This document shows, piece by piece, positions 1 to 6,928 of a stretch of DNA of 8,861 nucleotides (position 1 is the stretch's first letter; every line of letters starts with the position of its first letter). The translations under genes were made by a program, and so were the position numbers. Origin of the DNA: Clostridia bacterium (lineage in GTDB: Bacteria > Bacillota > Clostridia > Christensenellales > HGM11417); assembly GCA_028700355.1 (NCBI GenBank), contig JAQVSX010000015.1, positions 1 to 8,861 on the forward strand, read 5' to 3'. The notes beneath the pieces were generated by a model. That model had not been told where the DNA came from. It saw only the letters and a list, made by a program, of their open reading frames with translations, and searched no databases.

Positions 1-2068
1 AGGAAGACATTAAAAACGTTTCTGTAATTTCAAGACTGACAGAGCCCTTTTTTATATCGTATTTTTTAGCCTTTTCAAGAAAATTACTTACAAAACCCGT
101 TTGCAAAAGCTGCACAGGCGAAACATTCAGCGAAACAACAACATCTTTATCGGCAACAATTTTAACAAATTCAAAGGCTTTAACAAAAACATAATCGCCT
201 ATAGATATCATTTGCCCCGTACGCTCGGCAATTTCTATAAACTCTATTATGGACAATTCATTCTGATATTGCCCCTTTATTCTGCTCAAAGCCTCAAATC
301 CCACAATTTTATTGCGTAAAATGCTGTATTGGGGCTGAAAATAAACATCTATCTCTTTGTTTTCAGATATATACTTAACAATCTCTCTTTTCTTGGTTTG
401 AGAAATATAAAACATTTCCTTGGTTTTGTCATAATAATCAAACTGCCTTTTAATCTCATAAGCCTTTTCCAGTGTAAACTCCGCCATAGAATGTATTTCG
501 CTGATACTGCTGCTTATTATATTATAATCCAAATCGACAATGCCTGCAAAGCAGTCTACTTTTATAAGGCTTTTTTCTACATTAAGCGGCATATTAAGCT
601 TTCTCATATAATCTTTAATATTCTCTTTAAATTTTGAAGATTTTTCATTTCCCAATATCAAAAGCACAAATATTTCGTTATCAAAACAATATAAATTGCC
701 GTAATTTTTAAATATTTCCTTAATATTAGCAGAGTGCCTTAATATAATTTCCTTATAAAAGTCTTCTCCGAACATAGACCTGTATTTGTTTATGTTTCTT
801 ATTTCAAAAACAATATATAATCCGCTTTGCAAGCGAAGTTCATTTTTAAGCTGTTTAAAATCGTATTCAAACTGCTTTTTGTTAAACATTTTAAGATGTT
901 CATTATGCCTAAGCTCGATAAGGTTTTTAACATATACATCCATAACGACAGTAGTATCTTCGCCAATCAGCTTATAGCCGTTAAACACAGATATTGTAAA
1001 GAATGTTATATATCTGTCCTCATTTTGCTTGTTTTTTATGCAGACAATCATAGGCAGGTTTTTGTTTAAAATTTCAAGCAGCGAAATGCCGTTGTCAAAC
1101 ACATTATCAAAAATATTTACCTTATTAAAACTTTCCTTAAACCAGCTGTTAGCCTTAAATATGTCCCCCTTTTTATTTACCTTTATCATATACAGCGGAT
1201 TTTTTGCTTTAATAAGCAGCAGCTTATTGTAATGATTTAAATAAAATATTACTATCAGCACACAGGCAATAACAAAAATTGCAATAATGGCAATAATAAA
1301 AACAATAAATTTAGCCACAATCTTTTGAATATAACCGTCTACCGCAGCAGAAGACAGATAACCCGCAATTTTATAGGGCGAGCCTTCGTGCAAAGCATTA
1401 TACGCAATAAATTTATTGTCGTTATGATAAACAGAATATACATTTCCGCCGTTACCTGCAATAATTTGCTGCGAAAAGCCTAAGCCGGAAAGTGTGCCGC
1501 CGCCGGTATCGCCTTTATAATCGGTCATAATAATGCCGTCGGAAGATACAACCATAAGGTTTTCAAAATTAAAAATATACCTTTCATTAAAAATGCTGTC
1601 GGACAAAGCTATAAGAAAATGAGTTCCGCCCGCGGCGCTGCTTTTAAAAAATAATAAGTAATTATTACCTTCAAACCCGTCAAAAACCTTATCTGCAAGC
1701 GCAAAGCAATAATCTTTTTTAGTAAGCCTGTCATAAGCGCCGCCTTTAAGTACATAGGTATTTTCGCCGCCAATGGTTTTTATACTGATTTCGCCGCCGC
1801 TTTCCGCAATATAACCAAGCGCATAATAGTTTTCAAGCAGATTTTCAGACTGCTGGTCATAATAATTTAAACCCTCTGCAAGCCCTCTGCCTTTATGTAC
1901 GGCAGCGGCTGCTTCGTCGGCAGCAGATACCAACCTTTCATTTATTACGGAATAATAATTTTCTCTCTCTTTAATCGTAAAATCAGAAACAAAAAAATAC
2001 GCAATCACCGTTATAAGTAATAACGCAAAAAATATAAAAATTATGTTATTAAAGATATATTTTTTCAT
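1..2068 (-). CDS. Membrane sensor with degenerate GGDEF and EAL c-di-GMP phosphodiesterase domain (3' end outside window)
   Basis: Predicted cyclic-di-GMP phosphodiesterase at the membrane; 689 residues are visible and the gene runs off the window edge. Order: membrane helix about 8-28; extracytoplasmic region about 30-249, Cache-like by size and placement (inference); second helix about 251-277; PAS-like region about 286-385; GGDEF-type fold about 390-545 whose signature reads FDNEI (462-466), so it should not make c-di-GMP; then the EAL domain from about 565. Catalytic features seen are FEAL (E592), LNVS (N648) and LEITET (E680, E683). The later DD, K and E motifs lie outside the window, so activity is likely but not fully shown. 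The ATG at 2068 follows the cyclase stop by 12 nt, with only a weak SD (AAAGAG), which suggests translational coupling. The degenerate GGDEF could be a GTP-binding regulatory domain, as known for some GGDEF-EAL proteins. Confidence 0.9.
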   Translation of the reverse strand, partial: MKKYIFNNIIFIFFALLLITVIAYFFVSDFTIKERENYYSVINERLVSAADEAAAAVHKGRGLAEGLNYYDQQSENLLENYYALGYIAESGGEISIKTIGGENTYVLKGGAYDRLTKKDYCFALADKVFDGFEGNNYLLFFKSSAAGGTHFLIALSDSIFNERYIFNFENLMVVSSDGIIMTDYKGDTGGGTLSGLGFSQQIIAGNGGNVYSVYHNDNKFIAYNALHEGSPYKIAGYLSSAAVDGYIQKIVAKFIVFIIAIIAIFVIACVLIVIFYLNHYNKLLLIKAKNPLYMIKVNKKGDIFKANSWFKESFNKVNIFDNVFDNGISLLEILNKNLPMIVCIKNKQNEDRYITFFTISVFNGYKLIGEDTTVVMDVYVKNLIELRHNEHLKMFNKKQFEYDFKQLKNELRLQSGLYIVFEIRNINKYRSMFGEDFYKEIILRHSANIKEIFKNYGNLYCFDNEIFVLLILGNEKSSKFKENIKDYMRKLNMPLNVEKSLIKVDCFAGIVDLDYNIISSSISEIHSMAEFTLEKAYEIKRQFDYYDKTKEMFYISQTKKREIVKYISENKEIDVYFQPQYSILRNKIVGFEALSRIKGQYQNELSIIEFIEIAERTGQMISIGDYVFVKAFEFVKIVADKDVVVSLNVSPVQLLQTGFVSNFLEKAKKYDIKKGSVSLEITETFLMSS

Positions 2069-2080
2069 AGTCAGGCTCTT

Positions 2081-4066
2081 TTATGTTAAGGTTTTATTTT
2101 TAATATCTTTAGATGTGTTTTTCATCAATTTGCCGAACGCTTTAGCAGTAAAGCTCAATGTTTCCATTTCTTCCTGTGTAACCATATTTAAGCCGTTTAT
2201 TATATCAAAACCTATAAAGCCTATAAAAGTATCTTTATGTGTAATTTTACACTGCAAAAAAGATGTGTTATTGAAAAAATTGAATATATTAAATTCCTGT
2301 ATGTCTTTAAACTGGTCTGCGTTAGATGTATAGAAAAAGCCCACATCGTTAAAATATTTTTGATAAGACAGCTTATCCATAGTAATATTTTTGCTGCTGT
2401 CTTTAAGCGGCTTTACTTTATCACCGCACCATTCATAAATATTGGTAACCTTATTGCTGCCGATAAATTCATAAACATATACCCTGTCGGCATTAAATTT
2501 TTTGCCTAACATTTGCAGCGCATCCTCTGCAGCCTTATCAATATCAGAACAGTTAAGGCAATCATAAACTTCAAGCAAAAAGTTTGTATAATCGCCGATG
2601 TTCTCTTTTTTTATATCCATAATTTTATTATCGCCCTTTTGCGCCTGATAGGGCGATAAATATTGCTTTACAGCTAATTCCTGAGTATAAATCTTATATT
2701 TGTTTTTGCCCTCGCTCTTTGCTGCATACAGGGCAATATCTGCCTTTTCGTAAATGGCAGCAAGCAGTTTGCCGTGCTTGGGGTATAAAGTAATTCCGAC
2801 GCTGGCTGTAAGCCTGACATTGTTAAGCTGCGTCTTAATACTGCTTATGCTTTGGCACAGTGCCGCCGCCTTTTCGTGTATAAAGTCCTCATCTATGTAA
2901 TCTTTTAAAAATACCAAAAACTCGTCCCCGCCTATTCTTCCCACTAAATCCGTATGCCTGAATTGCTTTTTTATTACGCAGGAAAGCTCAAACAAAATTT
3001 TATCGCCGTAAATATGCCCTTGGCTGTCGTTTACCACCTTAAAATTATCTATATCTATAAAAAACAAAGCATGCTTTTTTTCGCCGTTTTCGCTTATGTA
3101 TTTTTCTATATGCTCAAGAATCGCTGTTTTATTGTAAAGACCTGTAAAACTGTCCATCTGATTGGCTTTTTTTAGGCTTTCTGTCTCTTTCTTTTGCTTG
3201 TCTATATCGATAATCTTGCCTATAACCTTTGCGGGAACGCCGTTTTGGTCAAAAATTGAGGTGTACCGCAGCTGCGCCCAAAAAAATTCCCCGTTTGCCT
3301 TTCTAAGCCTTATCTCTATTCTGCCGCTTGATTTTCCGTATAATACTTTGTTGTATTCAGATAAAAAAGCTTTCAGGTCTAGGCTGTGGATTTTCCCCTT
3401 GTCTATTATAGAATCGGGTATATTGTTTATTAACGGAAATTCACCAAATTTTTGTTTAAACTTGTTTGTATAAAATACTGTTTTTTCTTTAATGTTGTAC
3501 TCAAATATTACACTGTCAGAAGATTCGGCAATTATTCTGTATCTTTCTTCGTCTATTCTCTTATCGTGTTCGCTAAGCACGCCCTTAGTAATGTTAGATA
3601 TCGAACAGTTATAGTAATATTTATTGTTAAACTTACAAACACGCCCATTCAATTGAATCCAGGCGTGTATATTATCTTTTTTTACTATTCGCAATCTTAT
3701 TTCAAATGTGTCTTTTTGCTGTAATTGCTGAAAAATATTTTTATACGCTAAACCCAAATCATCTTTATATATAACATTCATAAATTTATTTTTAAATTTA
3801 GCGTCAAGCTCCTGCTTGGTATAACCTATTATCGATAAAAAATTTTCGTTGCAAAATTTTACAGTCAGAACATCGTCCTTTTCGCACATAAATACGCCGT
3901 AAGGAACGCTGTTGATAAGTAAATCAAATTTATGTCCTTTATTTCTATATTTTTTAAGCAACATTAAACCACATAACACAATCGCAATTAATAAAAAAAA
4001 CAATATAAAAATAAATATTAAAAATTTAATATCATTATTATTTAATATAATCAATGCACTGTGCAT
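2081..4066 (-). CDS. Membrane-anchored PAS-PAS-GGDEF-GAF diguanylate cyclase
   Basis: Predicted diguanylate cyclase (2 GTP to cyclic di-GMP), 661 aa. Order: one N-terminal membrane helix about 14-37; PAS about 48-160; PAS plus PAC-like segment about 172-290; linker 291-303; GGDEF domain about 304-462; GAF-like domain about 493-645. The GGDEF signature is intact (GGDEF 379-383), as are the metal/substrate residues in DIDNFKVVND (338-347) and a canonical RxxD inhibitory site (R370-D373, five residues before GGDEF), so product inhibition is predicted. With no large extracellular loop, the inputs are probably cytoplasmic, through the PAS and GAF domains. The start is constrained: an in-frame TGA lies 11 codons upstream with no other ATG/GTG/TTG between, and the membrane helix needs this start. 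Upstream there is no AGGAGG, only a G5 run 10 nt from the ATG. It heads a likely operon with the EAL gene. Confidence 0.94.
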   Translation of the reverse strand: MHSALIILNNNDIKFLIFIFILFFLLIAIVLCGLMLLKKYRNKGHKFDLLINSVPYGVFMCEKDDVLTVKFCNENFLSIIGYTKQELDAKFKNKFMNVIYKDDLGLAYKNIFQQLQQKDTFEIRLRIVKKDNIHAWIQLNGRVCKFNNKYYYNCSISNITKGVLSEHDKRIDEERYRIIAESSDSVIFEYNIKEKTVFYTNKFKQKFGEFPLINNIPDSIIDKGKIHSLDLKAFLSEYNKVLYGKSSGRIEIRLRKANGEFFWAQLRYTSIFDQNGVPAKVIGKIIDIDKQKKETESLKKANQMDSFTGLYNKTAILEHIEKYISENGEKKHALFFIDIDNFKVVNDSQGHIYGDKILFELSCVIKKQFRHTDLVGRIGGDEFLVFLKDYIDEDFIHEKAAALCQSISSIKTQLNNVRLTASVGITLYPKHGKLLAAIYEKADIALYAAKSEGKNKYKIYTQELAVKQYLSPYQAQKGDNKIMDIKKENIGDYTNFLLEVYDCLNCSDIDKAAEDALQMLGKKFNADRVYVYEFIGSNKVTNIYEWCGDKVKPLKDSSKNITMDKLSYQKYFNDVGFFYTSNADQFKDIQEFNIFNFFNNTSFLQCKITHKDTFIGFIGFDIINGLNMVTQEEMETLSFTAKAFGKLMKNTSKDIKNKTLT

Positions 4067-4067
4067 T
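4053..4067. promoter_or_regulatory. Perfect dyad covering the diguanylate cyclase start codon
   Basis: AATGCAC-T-GTGCATT (plus strand) is a perfect 7-bp inverted repeat around one central base. It contains the ATG of the cyclase gene (4066-4064). On the mRNA the same bases can form a short hairpin that buries the AUG, and the dyad can be loosely extended by TATAA/TTATA arms with a two-base bulge. It could limit translation initiation, be an operator, or be chance; the function is inferred. Confidence 0.4.
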
Positions 4068-4204
4068 ATAAAAAAACCCCCGAAAAAAACCGCTAATCAA
4101 AGCATTTCTCTGTTGTTTATTATGCAGCAAAAATATTTGGCAATTAAAAGAATAAGAATATTATAAGAATAAAATTTAGGAACAATATAGTATATAAGTT
4201 AAAC

Positions 4205-4251
4205 AACTTTGAACAATTAAATTTAAAATAAAATATTTTTTTATCAAAGTT
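4205..4251. repeat. 8-bp inverted repeat with 31-nt AT-rich spacer at the predicted 5' end of the cyclase transcript
   Basis: AACTTTGA (4205-4212) and TCAAAGTT (4244-4251) are perfect inverted copies. Relative to the extended -10 at 4259-4267 the first arm met by polymerase would lie at about the transcription start, so the pair may form a 5' leader stem or flank a protein-binding region. The stem is short and the region AT-rich, so chance cannot be excluded. Confidence 0.4.
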
Positions 4252-4258
4252 TCCCTAA

Positions 4259-4267
4259 ATTATAACA
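4259..4267 (-). promoter_or_regulatory. Candidate extended -10 promoter for the cyclase/EAL operon
   Basis: On the minus strand TGT-TATAAT matches the extended -10 consensus TGn-TATAAT. No good -35 box lies 17 nt upstream (TATGTA), which is acceptable for extended -10 promoters. Predicted start is about 4252, giving a long leader of about 185 nt. Other TATAAT-like strings occur in this AT-rich gap (for example near 4160), so this is the best candidate rather than a certain promoter. Confidence 0.5.
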
Positions 4268-4399
4268 TATAAAGTAAATAATACATAATAGATTATTCAA
4301 AAAATACCATATTTTGCGTATTTTTCACAAAAAAAAGGAGAAAGTCTAAACAATCGCTGTTTTTTAAAGAGTTATAGGCTTATCTCCGAAGTGTTAAAG

Positions 4400-5740
4400 T
4401 TATTCTTTATTAGGTTTGTAAGTTGCTATTACGGTAATAAAAATTATCAGGGAAATTATTGCCGCAACTATAAGCCCTAAACCCAATGTGCCGACAACAG
4501 ACGCTTTGTATACAAATTCAATGGCAAGAGCAATGACTATTATTGCGAGCAGCGACAATAAGCTGGTAATAAACAGAAAAATCTTTGCCCAGCGCCTATG
4601 CTTAAAGGTAAACAGCAGCACAAATATATTGATTAAGGTAAACACTATTATGCCGCTGCTTATGTAAGGTATTAAATGAGCATAGTTATAAAACTGTCCG
4701 CCTGATTGATATTCTGTCCAGAAAGCAAGAAAACCGTTTTCAACAAAGGCAGGTGGAAGCGTTACATCTAATTTAAAAACGTCTTTCAACATATAAAGCA
4801 CCGCACTTATTCCCGAACTTCTAAGCTCCGCATTAGTAGAATTGTAAAATACCATAGCAAAACTTGCAATCAAGCCAAGTGACAAAATCACTAAAAATAA
4901 ACTTGAAGTAAAAGAGCCAAATGTTAAATGCCGTTTTCCCTTTATTTTGATGCTTTTTTCCTTATGTAGCTTTTTAACTTTTTCCGTCGGGATTATTTCG
5001 GCGGTCGGTTGGTCATTATTTTGTAATATATTTTCGGGGGTATGCGTGTTTTCTGACTCTTTTGCAGTTTCTTGGTTTTTGACAGAATCAGCATATTCAT
5101 CCTGACCGTTAATGGAAGAAAACGGCTTAAAAGTCCTGTCGCTTTCGTCTTCCTCGACAATATTTTTTTTGATGTCGGGTTGTATTTGGCTAAAACCTTG
5201 CTTTGAGCTGTAATCGCTTTCGGCATCTGACCGAACATTATTTACAACAATGTTTACGAGTATATTTTTGCCCTGAGTTTTTGCAAACTTAGGCAGTATT
5301 ACAACGGGCAGTTTTTCTGCGCTGCCGTTAACATAATATGCAAATTCCGTATTATCCCCGGATTCCTTTATCTCGGGCTTTAAAGCAATAAAATCTTTAT
5401 ACGCCCTTTCGGCAACCGTTTCTTCGGGCTTGGCAATCTTGACTACGGGCTTTTCAATTTCGTAATCCTTTTCGGGAGGGGGCGCAATAACCTGCTGTCT
5501 TTCCCTGTATACAGGAGGTCTTGCAGATACGTTTACGGGCTTTTTTGCATTATAATTTTGACCTTGCGCGCCTACAAATTGTTTACCGCATTGCTCGCAA
5601 TAAACACTTGTTCTGCTGTTAACCTTACCGCATAACGGGCATATTTTAACATCAAGAACATAAAAATTATGGTTACCGCAAGACGGGCAGGTATTAGATT
5701 CTATGTGAACAGAAGTTCCGCATACTTTACATTGTTTCAT
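4400..5740 (-). CDS. Double zinc-ribbon protein with four C-terminal membrane segments
   Basis: Uncharacterised membrane protein, 446 aa. The N-terminus holds two rubredoxin-like zinc knuckle pairs: C4/C7 with C18/C21, and C34/C37 with C48/C51, forming a double zinc ribbon that should sit in the cytoplasm. Residues 55-270 are hydrophilic, rich in K, E, N and P and probably largely disordered, with a more ordered stretch about 110-170. Four hydrophobic segments follow at about 277-299, 356-378, 386-408 and 416-440. Similar zinc-ribbon plus membrane layouts are frequent and mostly unassigned in Firmicutes; no enzyme motif is visible, so I give no function. Start choice: the ATG is 5 nt after GGAG (TTGGAGAAAAA-ATG). 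It has its own strong promoter and sits 333 nt upstream of the c-di-GMP pair, so it is probably a separate transcription unit. Confidence 0.88.
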   Translation of the reverse strand: MKQCKVCGTSVHIESNTCPSCGNHNFYVLDVKICPLCGKVNSRTSVYCEQCGKQFVGAQGQNYNAKKPVNVSARPPVYRERQQVIAPPPEKDYEIEKPVVKIAKPEETVAERAYKDFIALKPEIKESGDNTEFAYYVNGSAEKLPVVILPKFAKTQGKNILVNIVVNNVRSDAESDYSSKQGFSQIQPDIKKNIVEEDESDRTFKPFSSINGQDEYADSVKNQETAKESENTHTPENILQNNDQPTAEIIPTEKVKKLHKEKSIKIKGKRHLTFGSFTSSLFLVILSLGLIASFAMVFYNSTNAELRSSGISAVLYMLKDVFKLDVTLPPAFVENGFLAFWTEYQSGGQFYNYAHLIPYISSGIIVFTLINIFVLLFTFKHRRWAKIFLFITSLLSLLAIIVIALAIEFVYKASVVGTLGLGLIVAAIISLIIFITVIATYKPNKE

Positions 5741-5745
5741 TTTTT

Positions 5746-5750
5746 CTCCA
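5746..5750 (-). promoter_or_regulatory. Ribosome binding site of the zinc-ribbon gene
   Basis: TGGAG on the minus strand with a 5-nt A-run spacer to the ATG at 5740; this fixes the start codon. Confidence 0.8.
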
Positions 5751-5786
5751 ATGTATAAATGAAAAAAATATTATCATTTTTGTTCT

Positions 5787-5815
5787 ATTATAATTCTTTT
5801 TTAAAGCTATGTCAA
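5787..5815 (-). promoter_or_regulatory. Full-consensus sigma-A promoter of the zinc-ribbon gene
   Basis: On the minus strand TTGACA (5815-5810) and TATAAT (5792-5787) are separated by exactly 17 nt, a 12/12 match to the housekeeping consensus. The predicted start is near 5780, giving a leader of about 40 nt before the ATG at 5740. That leader contains a weak AAATGA/TCATTT inverted repeat (5757-5762 and 5774-5779). Such a strong core promoter usually drives high expression or is restrained by a repressor. Confidence 0.88.
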
Positions 5816-5817
5816 AT

Positions 5818-5831
5818 GTATTATATAATAC
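5818..5831. promoter_or_regulatory. Perfect 14-bp palindrome abutting the -35 box (possible operator)
   Basis: GTATTATATAATAC is a perfect palindrome lying two bases upstream of the consensus -35 box of the zinc-ribbon gene. Its position suits a dimeric transcription factor, either an activator or a repressor contacting polymerase. No known operator consensus is assigned, and AT-rich palindromes also arise by chance or as UP-element-like DNA. Confidence 0.4.
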
Positions 5832-5939
5832 TAAATTATAATAAGAACGATAAAATTTACTAAAAACAGCTAAAATAATATAAAATATTTTAAAATTATA
5901 TCAAAAATCGACACTTTTTTGTATAGTAATAATTTGGCC

Positions 5940-5960
5940 AAAATCTGCCCGTTAGATTTT
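5940..5960. terminator. Weak hairpin after the SDR gene, possible terminator
   Basis: AAAATCT (5940-5946) and AGATTTT (5954-5960) form a 7-bp stem with a 7-nt GC-rich loop, 32 nt beyond the stop codon of the epimerase-like gene. For transcription on the minus strand the hairpin is followed by GGCCAAATTATT rather than a T-run; the better T-run lies on the plus-strand side. It is the only hairpin candidate in this gap, but it is a poor intrinsic terminator. Confidence 0.3.
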
Positions 5961-5992
5961 TCAGGTTTTTTTAAACAGTTAAGCAGCATAAA

Positions 5993-6874
5993 TTACCTGC
6001 AATATAGTATTTTTTCTCTGTCTATGGTATCAAAATTTAATACATACCAATCAAACAGCATATTTATGGAATCTATCATAGGAGTAAAGGTGTACAGATA
6101 TTCAGAGAGAAATCTTTTATTGCTTCCGCTATATTCCAAGCCCCTGCCCTGCAAAGCGACATTTATCGCAACATCTTTAATAGAAATTTTCCTTACAAGT
6201 CTTGCAATGTCCAGCAAACTCCATTTTTCAGATGAAACAATATTATAGTCATTATATTTAAAATTATTTTGCAAAAATATATCGGTAATCACCGCAAGGT
6301 CATCTATATAAACATAGGAAAAATACCTGTCCTGTTTTAAGGAAATGGAATAACCGCAAAGCACCCTGCAAATAGCGTTAGAAATAAACCTTATTGTGTA
6401 ATCCTCGTATTTTCCAAAAACGCCGAAACACCTTAAATTATATTGCTTTACCCCCGATTCATTTATTAAATTGGAAAGGTATTTTGTAAAACCCGTTATA
6501 TCATAAGGTATATTTTTACCTATCTGTTTTTCGCTTACATCTACAAGCTCACGGTTTCTTGCGTATTCACTGCCGCTGCCGTAGTTTATAATCTTTTTTA
6601 CACCGCAAAGCGCCGCCGCCTTACTGATACATGCCTGCATCAACAGATTAGTCATTACTGCGCCCTCTGCGTTTTGTGCCGCCCTGTGCGTAGGCATCTG
6701 CGCGGCGTGAATAATCGCATCAAAACTTTCGCCTTGCAAAACCTCACAAACAGACTCGGTTTTACATAAGTCTATATCCTTGTGCGAATAACTTATAATT
6801 TGGTGTTTAGAGCCTAACTGCTCTTTTATATTGCGGCCTATAAATCCGCCTGCGCCGGTTAGAAAAATTTTCAT
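5993..6874 (-). CDS. NAD(P)-dependent epimerase/dehydratase-like extended SDR
   Basis: Cytoplasmic Rossmann-fold protein of the extended short-chain dehydrogenase/reductase group, 293 aa, typical for small family members. Seen: the cofactor glycine motif TGAGGFIG (6-13), an acidic DIDL (33-36), HAAQ (56-59), the strand NYGSGSEY (97-104) with the serine position, LRCFGVFG (147-154), and YIDDLA (189-194). The catalytic YxxxK motif is altered: K131 is present, but the residue four before it is T127, not Tyr (region PYDITGFTK, 123-131; a Tyr occurs at 124). Related proteins act on nucleotide sugars or similar; the substrate is not evident and activity may be changed. The SD (AGGAGA, 6887-6892) lies 12 nt from the ATG, a long spacing. 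The gene follows glnS by 54 nt without a terminator, so it is probably in the same operon. Confidence 0.85.
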   Translation of the reverse strand: MKIFLTGAGGFIGRNIKEQLGSKHQIISYSHKDIDLCKTESVCEVLQGESFDAIIHAAQMPTHRAAQNAEGAVMTNLLMQACISKAAALCGVKKIINYGSGSEYARNRELVDVSEKQIGKNIPYDITGFTKYLSNLINESGVKQYNLRCFGVFGKYEDYTIRFISNAICRVLCGYSISLKQDRYFSYVYIDDLAVITDIFLQNNFKYNDYNIVSSEKWSLLDIARLVRKISIKDVAINVALQGRGLEYSGSNKRFLSEYLYTFTPMIDSINMLFDWYVLNFDTIDREKILYCR

Positions 6875-6928
6875 TTGAATATAAAATCTCCTCTGTTAAA
6901 ATGCTAAACTCTAAACACATAAAAGCGA

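Larger units (their letters stand above)
4067..4399. other. 333-nt intergenic region upstream of the c-di-GMP gene pair
   Basis: No credible gene lies in this A+T-rich gap between the zinc-ribbon gene stop and the cyclase start. It holds an extended -10 candidate, an inverted repeat 4205-4251, short AAGAATA direct repeats around 4148-4172, and homopolymer runs A7-C5-G-A7 at 4070-4089 just before the cyclase ATG. If transcription starts near 4252 the leader is about 185 nt. I looked for a c-di-GMP riboswitch (GEMM-type conserved segments) on the minus strand and did not see one. No strong intrinsic terminator for the zinc-ribbon gene is visible; the best T-run (minus strand, about 4322-4337) lacks a convincing GC stem. 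Confidence 0.7.

Noticed and set aside
4067..4260. Possible c-di-GMP (GEMM) riboswitch in the cyclase leader
   Set aside because: None of the conserved GEMM-type segments or the GNRA-tetraloop receptor-like parts are recognisable on the minus strand; the region is almost all A/T.
4278..4284. GTATTAT half-site near the cyclase promoter resembling the palindrome at 5818-5831
   Set aside because: Only one 7-bp AT-only-like half matches and the second half does not; expected by chance in such AT-rich DNA.
4328..4340. AAGGAGAAAG on the plus strand as a ribosome binding site of a plus-strand gene
   Set aside because: No start codon or sustained coding frame follows; it overlaps the end of the minus-strand zinc-ribbon region.
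5901..5921. CAAAAA/TTTTTTG stem as terminator of the SDR operon
   Set aside because: The stem is almost entirely A:T, with mismatched length, and lies about 70-90 nt past the stop; too weak to call.
5933..5942. TTTGGCCAAA palindrome
   Set aside because: A 10-bp palindrome with no nearby start or promoter; likely chance.
5919..6248. Plus-strand open frame of 109 codons and other plus-strand frames across the window
   Set aside because: They lie antisense to well-supported minus-strand genes, show no protein-family features and have no convincing ribosome binding sites.
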